The notes below the pieces were generated by a model. It saw only the letters and a program-made list of their open reading frames with translations, ran no database searches and was not told where the DNA came from. Source: Liminaster sp045576355 (GTDB lineage: Bacteria > Bacteroidota > Bacteroidia > Bacteroidales > UBA3663). Taken from it: DNA of 29,367 nucleotides. Below, one piece after another: positions 6,907 to 14,249 of the stretch. Made by a program: the position numbers and the translations under genes. The stretch is taken from positions 1 to 29,367 of the forward strand of contig JAZNGG010000006.1 of assembly GCA_045576355.1 (NCBI GenBank), in the 5' to 3' direction. Positions within the stretch are counted from its first letter, which is position 1. Each line of letters starts with the position of its first letter.

Positions 6907-6964
6907 ATAAGTAATCTTTATTACTTTTAATCTGCCTATATAATATAGATCTATTTTCAAGGGG

Positions 6965-7846
6965 TTACCATAGGGTAATGATATATAGGTAAATGATCAA
7001 TGCCGGTGTCGCCATAAGGAGACTATCGAAGCGGTCCCAAAGGCCTCCATGACCGGGCAAGATGGATCCGGAATCTTTGACTCCGACCGAACGCTTGACA
7101 AAGGATTCTATAAGATCTCCGAAGGTAGAGAAGACTGAGACGATGACCGCCATGAGTGTCCACTCCAATTTGGAGAGTCGGATGCCATCGTGGATGTCAA
7201 ACCCGATCATGTTCCACACCCAGCTATAGGAGAGCCCTAAGCCAAGGAGCATGCTGAAAAAGATGCCTCCATAGACACCCTCCCAACTCTTCTTGGGGGA
7301 GATGCGGGGAAAGAGTTTGTTCTTGCCGAATGTGATGCCGAAAAGATAGGCTCCTGTGTCATAGATCCAAATGAAGAAGAAGAGTGCCAGGAGGAAGATG
7401 GGGCAATAGTCTTCGATCGTGTCACGGCCGTAGCGGATGGTATGAAATGCAACGGAATTGAGAAACGCAATCGGTGCGGCAATATAGATTTGTCCGATGA
7501 GGATGTATGAGAGCTGACGAAGCGGTGTCTTGTTGCGACTGTAAAGCAGGCTGATAAACATCGCCATGATATAGGCCATGTAGCACAGAAATATGCGGTG
7601 ATCCGTCAGGCATGAGCAGAAACAAAAAGAGCATATAAAGAGTAATACTCCCGCCATGGCATGGAGCGGTCTCGGGATATGCACCTCTTTGGAAGCATTG
7701 ACCAAGGTGTAAAATTCATAGAGAATGCCAAAGGTAAGGATGGAAAACATCGTTAAGAAGGTGTAAGGGCTGTAGGCTATGGCAGCAATGAATGCCGACA
7801 CGACGAGCAGTCCTGTAATCGTTCTTAATACCAAATTTTTTTTCAT
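6965..7846 (-). CDS. cdsA: Phosphatidate cytidylyltransferase (CDP-diglyceride synthase)
   Basis: CdsA converts phosphatidic acid and CTP to CDP-diacylglycerol, the precursor of bacterial phospholipids, in the inner membrane. The 293-residue protein has several hydrophobic segments. The family signature lies at residues 248-274, with SFVKRSVGVKDSGSILPGHG followed by GLWDRFD; its Lys, Asp, HGG and DRFD residues are all present. PKKSWEG, another conserved CdsA block, lies in the middle. It is the last gene of the rsfS-ftsH-cdsA transcription unit, 84 nt after ftsH, and ends at a clear terminator. Confidence 0.93.
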   Translation of the reverse strand: MKKNLVLRTITGLLVVSAFIAAIAYSPYTFLTMFSILTFGILYEFYTLVNASKEVHIPRPLHAMAGVLLFICSFCFCSCLTDHRIFLCYMAYIMAMFISLLYSRNKTPLRQLSYILIGQIYIAAPIAFLNSVAFHTIRYGRDTIEDYCPIFLLALFFFIWIYDTGAYLFGITFGKNKLFPRISPKKSWEGVYGGIFFSMLLGLGLSYSWVWNMIGFDIHDGIRLSKLEWTLMAVIVSVFSTFGDLIESFVKRSVGVKDSGSILPGHGGLWDRFDSLLMATPALIIYLYIITLW

Positions 7847-7930
7847 AGTGACTGTTTCTGCGTTTTAAAAAGTGTAATGTGTAGGAGAAGCAAAGCCAGG
7901 TAAGAGGTGCCGGATGTCAGCACTTTCGTC

Positions 7931-10039
7931 TCAGAAATTGACTTTCTCCTGTGACTCTTTGACCGTATTGGGGTCTTGAGGGGTAATGCCGGAGTCTTGT
8001 CCCTTGTCTGAGGTGACAGAGTCGGATGCGTCTGAGGACTCAGAGACTTTGTCCTTTTTGTCTTCTTGCATAATTTCCTCGCTGCGACTTGCCCACTGAC
8101 GAGGACCAAAGATGTTCTCCACGTCTTCGGTGAAGATTACCTCCCGCTCTTCGAGCACTGCTGTGAGTTGTTCGTGTCCATCGGCATATTGGCTCAAGAT
8201 CGTTTTGGCTCGTTCGTATTGCTGTCTGATCATGTTACTGATCTCTTGGTCAATGATCTTGGCACGCTCTTCGCTGAAAGGTTTGGTAAAGCCATATTCT
8301 TGTCCGGAGCTGTCGTAGTAACAGATATTAGGCAGATTGTCACTCATGCCGTAATATACGATCATGGCGTATGCCTGTTTGGTAACTCGCTCGAGGTCGT
8401 TGGCAGCACCGCTGGAGATGCGTCCGAGGAAGAGCTCTTCGGCCGCGCGTCCGCCAAGGGTCGCACACATCTCGTCAAGCATTTGCTCTTTGGTGTGGAT
8501 CTGTCGTTCCTCAGGCATATACCATGCAGCCCCTAAGGCTTTGCCTCGTGGCACGATGGTGACTTTGACCAGGGGAGAGGCGTATTGGAGGTTCCAGCTG
8601 ATGGTGGCATGTCCGGCTTCGTGGATTGCGATGGAGTGTTTCTCTTCTCGTGTCATGACTTTGCTTTTTTTCTCAAGACCTCCGATGATGCGATCCACGG
8701 CGTCATTAAAGTCCTGTCTGGAGACTTCGTCCTTGCCATGACGAGCTGCTATAAGTGCTGCCTCGTTACAAACATTGGCAATGTCTGCACCGGAGAATCC
8801 CGGTGTCTGACGAGCAAGAATTTTGACATCTACATCGGCCGCTAATTTAAGAGACGAAAGGTGAACGTAGAAAATGTCAACTCGGTCATTCAACTCGGGA
8901 AGATCGACATGTATCTGTCTGTCGAAGCGTCCGGCACGTAGCAGCGCTTTGTCCAGGATGTCGGCTCGGTTGGTAGCAGCCAGGATGATTACACCGCTGT
9001 TGGTGCCGAAACCATCCATCTCTGTCAACAACTGGTTGAGGGTATTCTCTCGTTCGTCATTGCCTCCCATGCCGACATTTTTGCCACGGGCACGACCGAT
9101 GGCATCAATTTCGTCTATAAATATGATGCAGGGGGCTTTGGCTTTAGCTTGCTGGAATAAGTCGCGTACACGGCTGGCACCCACACCGACAAACATCTCG
9201 ACAAAATCCGAACCGGACATAGAGAAGAACGGGACATCTGCTTCGCCTGCTACGGCTTTGGCTAAGAGGGTTTTACCGGTGCCGGGAGGGCCTACGAGCA
9301 ATGCTCCCTTAGGGATCTTTCCTCCCAGTTTGGTGAACTTCTCAGGAGACTTGAGAAACTCTACGATCTCCTGAACTTCCTGTTTGGCTTCGGAGAGTCC
9401 GGCAACATCTTTAAATGAGACATTGACCTTATTGTCTTTCTCATAGATCTGTGCTTTGGAACGCCCGACATTGAATATGCCACCGCCCATGCCGCCACCG
9501 CCACTGCTCATACGACGGAAGAAGATAAACCAAAAGAGGAGGATGAGCAACAAGGGGGAGCCGAAACTCCAGAACATATCCCACATGTCGCTGCTTTTCT
9601 CATATCGTACGTCGGCACTGAATTTTATGGCCGGATCTTCGCGCCACTTCTGCACATCTTCTGCAAAACGATCTGCAGAGGGGATGCTGGTCTCGATGAC
9701 AACGGTTCTCCCTTCTTTTTTCTCCTTTTCATAGAGGTCTTTGATGGCTTTAAGCTTTTCGCTTTCCGGTGCTTTGGATAACTCTGCCTCTACGATATCT
9801 TTGTTGGTGTAAACGGTCATCTTAGAAAAAGCATCGGCCTGAGCCAACTCCTCAAAATCAGAGTAGCCGATCTCACGAGACGGGTTGCCGCCTCCCATAA
9901 GATAGATGCCGAAGAGAGAGATGGCGATGATCGAATATAACCAATAAAAACTGAATTTAAAGCCGCCTCCGGGTTTGTTGCCGGGTTGCGGATTGCTTGG
10001 TCTGCCGTTGTTGGGTTTAGTGTTCTTGTTATAGCTCAT
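7931..10039 (-). CDS. ftsH: ATP-dependent zinc metalloprotease FtsH
   Basis: FtsH is a hexameric inner-membrane AAA+ protease that degrades misassembled membrane proteins and some regulators. The 702-residue protein has a first membrane segment at about residues 31-49, a periplasmic domain, and a second segment (SFGSPLLLILLFWFIFF) followed by a Gly-rich linker. The AAA domain has Walker A GPPGTGKT at residues 250-257, Walker B IIFIDEIDAI and the second region of homology (ATNRADILDKALLRAGRFDR). The zinc site HEAGH lies at residues 473-477. The last 50 or so residues are acidic, Ser/Asp-rich and probably disordered. The gene follows rsfS by 17 nt and precedes cdsA. Confidence 0.97.
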   Translation of the reverse strand: MSYNKNTKPNNGRPSNPQPGNKPGGGFKFSFYWLYSIIAISLFGIYLMGGGNPSREIGYSDFEELAQADAFSKMTVYTNKDIVEAELSKAPESEKLKAIKDLYEKEKKEGRTVVIETSIPSADRFAEDVQKWREDPAIKFSADVRYEKSSDMWDMFWSFGSPLLLILLFWFIFFRRMSSGGGGMGGGIFNVGRSKAQIYEKDNKVNVSFKDVAGLSEAKQEVQEIVEFLKSPEKFTKLGGKIPKGALLVGPPGTGKTLLAKAVAGEADVPFFSMSGSDFVEMFVGVGASRVRDLFQQAKAKAPCIIFIDEIDAIGRARGKNVGMGGNDERENTLNQLLTEMDGFGTNSGVIILAATNRADILDKALLRAGRFDRQIHVDLPELNDRVDIFYVHLSSLKLAADVDVKILARQTPGFSGADIANVCNEAALIAARHGKDEVSRQDFNDAVDRIIGGLEKKSKVMTREEKHSIAIHEAGHATISWNLQYASPLVKVTIVPRGKALGAAWYMPEERQIHTKEQMLDEMCATLGGRAAEELFLGRISSGAANDLERVTKQAYAMIVYYGMSDNLPNICYYDSSGQEYGFTKPFSEERAKIIDQEISNMIRQQYERAKTILSQYADGHEQLTAVLEEREVIFTEDVENIFGPRQWASRSEEIMQEDKKDKVSESSDASDSVTSDKGQDSGITPQDPNTVKESQEKVNF

Positions 10040-10056
10040 AGTTGTTTTATTTATTA

Positions 10057-10407
10057 TTAGAGAGAAGGTATCTTTTTTAAGTCAGCATCTGCCCAGAGTT
10101 CTTCTAATCGATAGAATTGCCGTGTCTCAGGTTGGAAGACATGGACGATGATGTGCCCATAATCAATAGCTATCCATTGCTTGTTTTGCATTCCGATAGT
10201 CCCTAATGCTCGCGCTCCATCATGCTCTCTGACATAGTCCATCAGATTGTCAGCGATGCCATATACATGTGCCGAAGATCTACCTTCACAGATTACAAAT
10301 ATCGTACATGCCGCCTCTTCTATGCGACTCATATCTACTATTTCGATGTCAATGGCTTTTGAATCTTGTAATCCATTGACTATAATTTCAACTAATTTAT
10401 CGTTCAT
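10057..10407 (-). CDS. rsfS: Ribosomal silencing factor RsfS
   Basis: RsfS binds ribosomal protein uL14 on the large subunit and blocks subunit joining when nutrients are scarce. The 116-residue length and the blocks WIAIDYGHIIVHVFQPETR and FYRLEELWADA are characteristic of the family (RsfS/Iojap/YbeB). It is the first gene of the rsfS-ftsH-cdsA unit. A TATCTTTG box at 10415-10422 ends only 7 nt before the ATG, so the message would be leaderless or nearly so if that promoter is used. Confidence 0.95.
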   Translation of the reverse strand: MNDKLVEIIVNGLQDSKAIDIEIVDMSRIEEAACTIFVICEGRSSAHVYGIADNLMDYVREHDGARALGTIGMQNKQWIAIDYGHIIVHVFQPETRQFYRLEELWADADLKKIPSL

Positions 10408-10414
10408 ATGGCTG

Positions 10415-10422
10415 CAAAGATA
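10415..10422 (-). promoter_or_regulatory. -7 box TATCTTTG immediately upstream of rsfS
   Basis: The minus strand reads TATCTTTG, with seven bases between the box and the rsfS ATG. No obvious -33 TTG lies 19-20 nt further upstream, so the call rests on the -7 box. Bacteroidota promoters usually start transcription about 7 nt after this box, which would give a 5' end at or next to the start codon. Confidence 0.55.
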
Positions 10423-10514
10423 CTTACATTTTATGACATTTTTGTAGATTTAACCTAAAAATAAAATTACGTTTTACTTTTTTTACCAACTTGCAAAAAA
10501 ACTATACATTTTTA

Positions 10515-10544
10515 TTGTCTTATCGCTAAAAAAGAGTATCTTTG
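10515..10544 (+). promoter_or_regulatory. Bacteroidota-type promoter for the DUF3127 gene
   Basis: TTG at 10515-10517, a 19-nt spacer and TATCTTTG at 10537-10544 match the -33/-7 consensus well. Predicted transcription starts near 10551, about 65 nt before the ATG. Confidence 0.8.
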
Positions 10545-10615
10545 CGTGACAAATGTAGATAATATTAACTTTATAGGGATTTTCGGATTCCGTAATAAAT
10601 CACTTAGAAAATTAC

Positions 10616-11011
10616 ATGGAAATAAGAGGACGCATTATTTTTGTCTTGCCTTTGGCTTCCGGCGTGAGCAAGACAGGCAACTCCTGGAAGAAGCAGGAGT
10701 ATGTTTTGGAAACCTATGATCAGTATCCACGCAAGGTCTGCTTCGGCCTTTTTGGTGATCGTGTAGATCAATATCCGGCCCAGGTGGGTGATGAGGTCGT
10801 TGTAAGTTTTGATTTAGATAGTCGTGAGTATAACGGACGTTGGTACACCGAGGTGCGTGCCTGGAAGATGGAAAAGGCAGATGCCGCTATCCAACAAGCT
10901 CCTTATGATATGCCTGCTCAGGCAGCACCGGTTTATGCTACACCTGCTCCTGCTCCGGTCGTGCCGCAGATCAATACCGAGCCTAATCCAACCGATGATC
11001 TTCCATTCTGA
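10616..11011 (+). CDS. DUF3127 protein, OB-fold-like with an SSB-type C-terminal tip
   Basis: This 131-residue protein belongs to the DUF3127 family common in Bacteroidota. Residues 1-85 form a compact beta-rich domain (MEIRGRIIFVLPLASGVSKT, then YVLETYDQYPRKVCFGLFGD and VGDEVVVSFDLDSREYNG), consistent with an OB fold. A low-complexity Ala/Pro/Gln linker follows, and the protein ends in PTDDLPF. That layout of OB domain, flexible linker and acidic tip ending in hydrophobic-Pro-Phe copies the single-stranded DNA-binding protein SSB, whose tip is DDDIPF. No function is established. By analogy I infer nucleic-acid binding and recruitment of SSB-tip partners. It has its own promoter and terminator and is divergent from rsfS. 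Confidence 0.85.
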   Translation: MEIRGRIIFVLPLASGVSKTGNSWKKQEYVLETYDQYPRKVCFGLFGDRVDQYPAQVGDEVVVSFDLDSREYNGRWYTEVRAWKMEKADAAIQQAPYDMPAQAAPVYATPAPAPVVPQINTEPNPTDDLPF

Positions 11012-11034
11012 TCAGAGAAAAGAATGATATGAAA

Positions 11035-11071
11035 ACAGAGAGCGCCTGAATGTCAATCGGGCGCTCTCTGT
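11035..11071. terminator. Bidirectional hairpin terminator
   Basis: ACAGAGAGCGCC (11035-11046) pairs with GGCGCTCTCTGT (11060-11071), a perfect 12-bp stem. The U-run is weak on the plus strand (TTGGTTTA) and better on the minus strand (TTTTC), so it probably serves both DUF3127 and the convergent spmAB operon. Confidence 0.75.
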
Positions 11072-11078
11072 TGGTTTA

Positions 11079-11190
11079 GGGGTTGAAGGGTTTAGGGGTT
11101 GAGGGGTTTAAGGGCTTCGCCCCGCTATGGCGAGGGCTTATGGACTTCGTCCTGTTATGGATTTTGGCTATGGCTATAGCAGATGATTTT
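11079..11190 (+). repeat. G-run composite repeat between DUF3127 and spmAB
   Basis: Five G runs of 3-4 at 11079-11114, spaced by TTGAA, TTTA, TTGA and TTTAA, precede GGGC-TTC-GCCC at 11112-11122. A second small hairpin, GGAC-TTC-GTCC, lies at 11142-11152. TATGG-rich tails follow both. This is the same family as at 5240 and 6630. Confidence 0.75.
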
Positions 11191-11219
11191 GTTTTCAGTT
11201 ATCTCTTTTCTCTTTTCTC

Positions 11220-12452
11220 CTATCCCCAAAAGAGGTATCCAACGGCAATGGCGGCAACAATTCCGATAAAGTCTGCTGCTAATCCGTAGGCTGCGGCATA
11301 GCGGATCTTGGCAATGCCTACACTGCCGAAATAGACTGCAAGCACATACATCGTAGTGTCTGTCGCCCCTTGGATCGTAGATGCTACGTGCCCAACGAAG
11401 GAATCTACACCATAAGTTTGAAAGACATCCAGCATCATGGCTCGTGCTCCGGCTCCATTGAGGGGTTTGAGGAAGGCTGTCGGAAGTGCAGGTACAAAGT
11501 CTGTATTCATCCCTACGAGGGTGAAAAGCCATCCGAAAAAGTCTGTGATATAGGTCAGTGCTCCGCACTCTCTGAAGACACTGATGCCGACAAACATGGC
11601 AATCTGATAGGGAATAATCGTGACCACGGTTTGGAATCCCTCTTTGGCCCCTTCGACAAAGGTCTGAAAAAGGGGGACTTTTTTGCGAATGCCGGCAAAT
11701 AAAAATATCATAATAGTGCCGAAGAGAACTACGTTGGCAAAGACGGTGGAGTAGAGTGTGAGCTCTTCCTGGTTAAGCCGGGAAAAGAAATAGGCTATAC
11801 CCGCTATAAAGAGTATGGCTCCGCCAATACATCCTAAAATTACCTTGTCCCAAAGTTTGATGCGTTGCTTAAAGCAGCAAAGGAGCAAACCTCCCAATGT
11901 GGAGCAGAATGTGGCAATCAGCAGGGGGATGAATACATCACTGGGGTTGGCCGCTCCAAATTGGGCCCGATACATCATGATACTAATGGGTATGATGGTC
12001 AAGCCGGAGGTGTTGAGAACCAGGAACATGATCATGGCATCGGAGGCAGTGTCCTTTTTGCCATTCAGATCCTGAAGTTCCTTCATCGCTTTCAGTCCCA
12101 TAGGTGTGGCAGCATTATCTAATCCCAGCATATTGGCAGACACATTCATCAAGATACTTCCTGCAGCAGGATGTCCTTTAGGGATGGAGGGGAATATGCG
12201 TGAGAAGAGTGGGTGGATCAGCCTGGAAAACATGGCGATAATGCCACCTTTTTCTCCAATTTTCATTAGTCCTAACCAAAACGAGAGGACGCCGGTCAAT
12301 CCCAAACATATCTCAAATGCTTTGGCTGAGGAGGTGAAAGTTGTGTTCATGATGCGGCTCCAGATTTCCACATCCCCCATTACGGTCGAAGCGAAGATGG
12401 CCATGATGAAAGCAATCACGAAGAATCCGAGCCAAATATAATTCAGAACCAT
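11220..12452 (-). CDS. Fused SpmA-SpmB nucleoside-recognition (GATE) domain membrane protein
   Basis: The 410-residue inner-membrane protein joins two nucleoside-recognition (Gate, PF07670) domains that Bacillus encodes separately as spore maturation proteins SpmA and SpmB. The first half contains SILMNVSANMLGLDNAATPMGLKAM, typical of SpmA. The second half contains PLNGAGARAMMLDV and STIQGATDTTMYVLAVYFG, typical of SpmB. The host is not a spore former, so the role is unknown; transport or sensing of a small molecule is the usual guess. It is the last gene of the nadE-to-spmAB run, 48 nt after proC, and ends before a bidirectional hairpin. Confidence 0.88.
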   Translation of the reverse strand: MVLNYIWLGFFVIAFIMAIFASTVMGDVEIWSRIMNTTFTSSAKAFEICLGLTGVLSFWLGLMKIGEKGGIIAMFSRLIHPLFSRIFPSIPKGHPAAGSILMNVSANMLGLDNAATPMGLKAMKELQDLNGKKDTASDAMIMFLVLNTSGLTIIPISIMMYRAQFGAANPSDVFIPLLIATFCSTLGGLLLCCFKQRIKLWDKVILGCIGGAILFIAGIAYFFSRLNQEELTLYSTVFANVVLFGTIMIFLFAGIRKKVPLFQTFVEGAKEGFQTVVTIIPYQIAMFVGISVFRECGALTYITDFFGWLFTLVGMNTDFVPALPTAFLKPLNGAGARAMMLDVFQTYGVDSFVGHVASTIQGATDTTMYVLAVYFGSVGIAKIRYAAAYGLAADFIGIVAAIAVGYLFWG

Positions 12453-12500
12453 TTTGTTACTCTGTGATGAAAGTGTTACTTTGATAATTGTCTCAAACGA

Positions 12501-13289
12501 TTATTTGCCTGCCGCCTTTTTGAGTCCCTCGATTACTGCATGGTCAAAACCATGGGCAGTCATGGCATTTAATCCCTTGATGGTTACACCTCCCGGTGTG
12601 CATACCTTGTATATTTCTTCCTCGGGAAGCGATTCGCCTTGCTGGAGCAGCCCGATTGCGCCTTGCAGTGTCTGGAGTATCATCTCTTTGGCCTGTTGGG
12701 GATAGAGACCCAACTCGATTGCTCCTTGCATAGAGGCTTTGATATATTGTAACACATAGGCAATGCCGCATGAAGAGAGCGCTGTCCCTGCAGCCATCAG
12801 TTTCTCGTCGATCAATATGCTTTTACCTAATTCATCCATCATTTCGAGCACGTCCCAAGTCTGCTTTTTTGTCGCATGGCAAGCAGCCACTAAAGTCATG
12901 CTTTGACGGATGGCAATGGCGGTATTAGGGATGACTCGAAACAGAGTGGGGGTCCCTCCTCCTAACATCTGGGTTAGTTCCTCAAAAGTGATTCCTGCCG
13001 CAATAGAGATGATGACTTGTCGCTCCAGATCAAGATGGGGCGCAATCTCCTCAATGACTCCTTGTATCAACCATGGCTTTACTGCCAATATTATATAATC
13101 GGCATCTTCGACAGCCGAAACATTGTCAAGAGACGTTTGGATCTGAGGATTGGCTGTTTCTATCTTACACAAAGTGTTTTGTGTCTTTGCTGTAACGGTA
13201 ATGTCTTCTGCCTGGAAGACAGAGCCTTGAGCAAGGCCGAGCGCTAATGCTCCTCCCATGTTACCGCCTCCAATAATTGTAATTTTCAT
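12501..13289 (-). CDS. proC: Pyrroline-5-carboxylate reductase
   Basis: ProC reduces 1-pyrroline-5-carboxylate to L-proline with NAD(P)H in the cytosol. The 262-residue protein starts with the Rossmann motif GGGNMGGA (residues 7-14). It contains ILAVKPW and an oligomerisation region with SCGIAYVLQYIKASMQGAIE. The family signature EEEIYKVCTPGGVTIKGLNAM lies near the C-terminus, matching the consensus spacing of the VTSPGGTT-type motif. It lies between the MCE gene and spmAB in the same direction with short gaps. Confidence 0.94.
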   Translation of the reverse strand: MKITIIGGGNMGGALALGLAQGSVFQAEDITVTAKTQNTLCKIETANPQIQTSLDNVSAVEDADYIILAVKPWLIQGVIEEIAPHLDLERQVIISIAAGITFEELTQMLGGGTPTLFRVIPNTAIAIRQSMTLVAACHATKKQTWDVLEMMDELGKSILIDEKLMAAGTALSSCGIAYVLQYIKASMQGAIELGLYPQQAKEMILQTLQGAIGLLQQGESLPEEEIYKVCTPGGVTIKGLNAMTAHGFDHAVIEGLKKAAGK

Positions 13290-13344
13290 TTGTCAGAAGT
13301 GTTAGATGTCATGTAGGCTAATGATCGTACGTGCTATAGTCTCA

Positions 13345-14226
13345 TTATTTGTTTTTAGAACCAAAAACAGAAATGTTTATATAGCGCTTAGGATTCTGTT
13401 TGATATCAGCAATCAGGTTTTGCATCTCTGTGATTGTTTGCGTGAGTTGATCATGTAACTCTGTAGTAGTCAGAAACTTTCCTGCAGAACTCTGGTCGGA
13501 GGAAAGGTGTGCCAGGAGCTCATTGGCTGAGGTGAGTGTCTTATCTGCTGTCGCCAGAATGTGTGCTATATCAGCTTCCCGTATTTGGGACGTTATGGTG
13601 TCAAGATTTTCCGCCACCGAATTGGCTCTGCTCATTAAAACGGGGACATCTTTTTCCATCAACGAGTTGAGTTGCTGAGTCGTTTCGCATAGTTGTGAAG
13701 TAAGAGTTTTAATGTTCAAAAGACTCTCTTGCAGTTCACTTTGGTTGACTATTATATTAAGCCCGGTGAGGATCGAATCTATCTTGGGCATCATGTCGGT
13801 AATGGCAGGGAGAAGAGGGGAGGCTTTGTCAAGCAGATTGGCTGCTTTATTGCCTCCTAACAAAGTGTCTCCACTCGTTAAGTATGTGTGGGACTTGCCC
13901 AGACGCAGGACAATGCTTGAGGTCCCTAACAGGTCTGTCTGTATCTCTGCGTGGCTGTCTTCGGGGAGCGAGATGTCATCTTCAATATTTATAGTGATTA
14001 AGATGTTTCGATCGTCGTATTTTAAATCTCTCACCAATCCGACTTTTAATCCATTGTAAAGTACATGACTGGAAACTGCGAGCCCCTCAACATTGCCTGA
14101 AACAATATGATAAAATGCACCTCGCCTTAATAAATTAATTCCTTTTAGATACTGAATTCCAACAACTAGAACGATTATCGATATGATGGACCAAAAACCG
14201 ATTTTAAATTCGTTTGATATTTTCAT
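13345..14226 (-). CDS. MCE (MlaD-like) domain lipid-transport protein
   Basis: The 293-residue protein has one N-terminal membrane anchor (residues 11-28), a single MCE/MlaD domain at about residues 38-120 (NVEGLAVSSHVLYNGLKVGLV, later DSHAEIQTDLLGTSSIVLRLG), and a long helical C-terminal part likely to form a periplasmic coiled coil. Single-pass MCE proteins form hexameric rings that carry lipids between membranes. No permease or ATPase partner lies next to it here. It follows an amidase gene by 23 nt, a pairing I recall from other Bacteroidales. Confidence 0.85.
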   Translation of the reverse strand: MKISNEFKIGFWSIISIIVLVVGIQYLKGINLLRRGAFYHIVSGNVEGLAVSSHVLYNGLKVGLVRDLKYDDRNILITINIEDDISLPEDSHAEIQTDLLGTSSIVLRLGKSHTYLTSGDTLLGGNKAANLLDKASPLLPAITDMMPKIDSILTGLNIIVNQSELQESLLNIKTLTSQLCETTQQLNSLMEKDVPVLMSRANSVAENLDTITSQIREADIAHILATADKTLTSANELLAHLSSDQSSAGKFLTTTELHDQLTQTITEMQNLIADIKQNPKRYINISVFGSKNK

Positions 14227-14249
14227 TCTTGTAAGGATTAGTTTGTTAA

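Larger units (their letters stand above)
6266..6964. other. Repeat-filled intergenic region between lepB and cdsA
   Basis: No credible gene lies in this 0.7-kb stretch. From left to right it holds the 22-bp tandem array (6321-6468), one copy of the dispersed ~30-nt motif (6497-6525), G-run composite repeats (6630-6805), a short region of inverted wording (ACTATTAAAC, AACTACTAAACC) and the cdsA terminator. Open frames through it simply follow the repeats. Confidence 0.7.
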
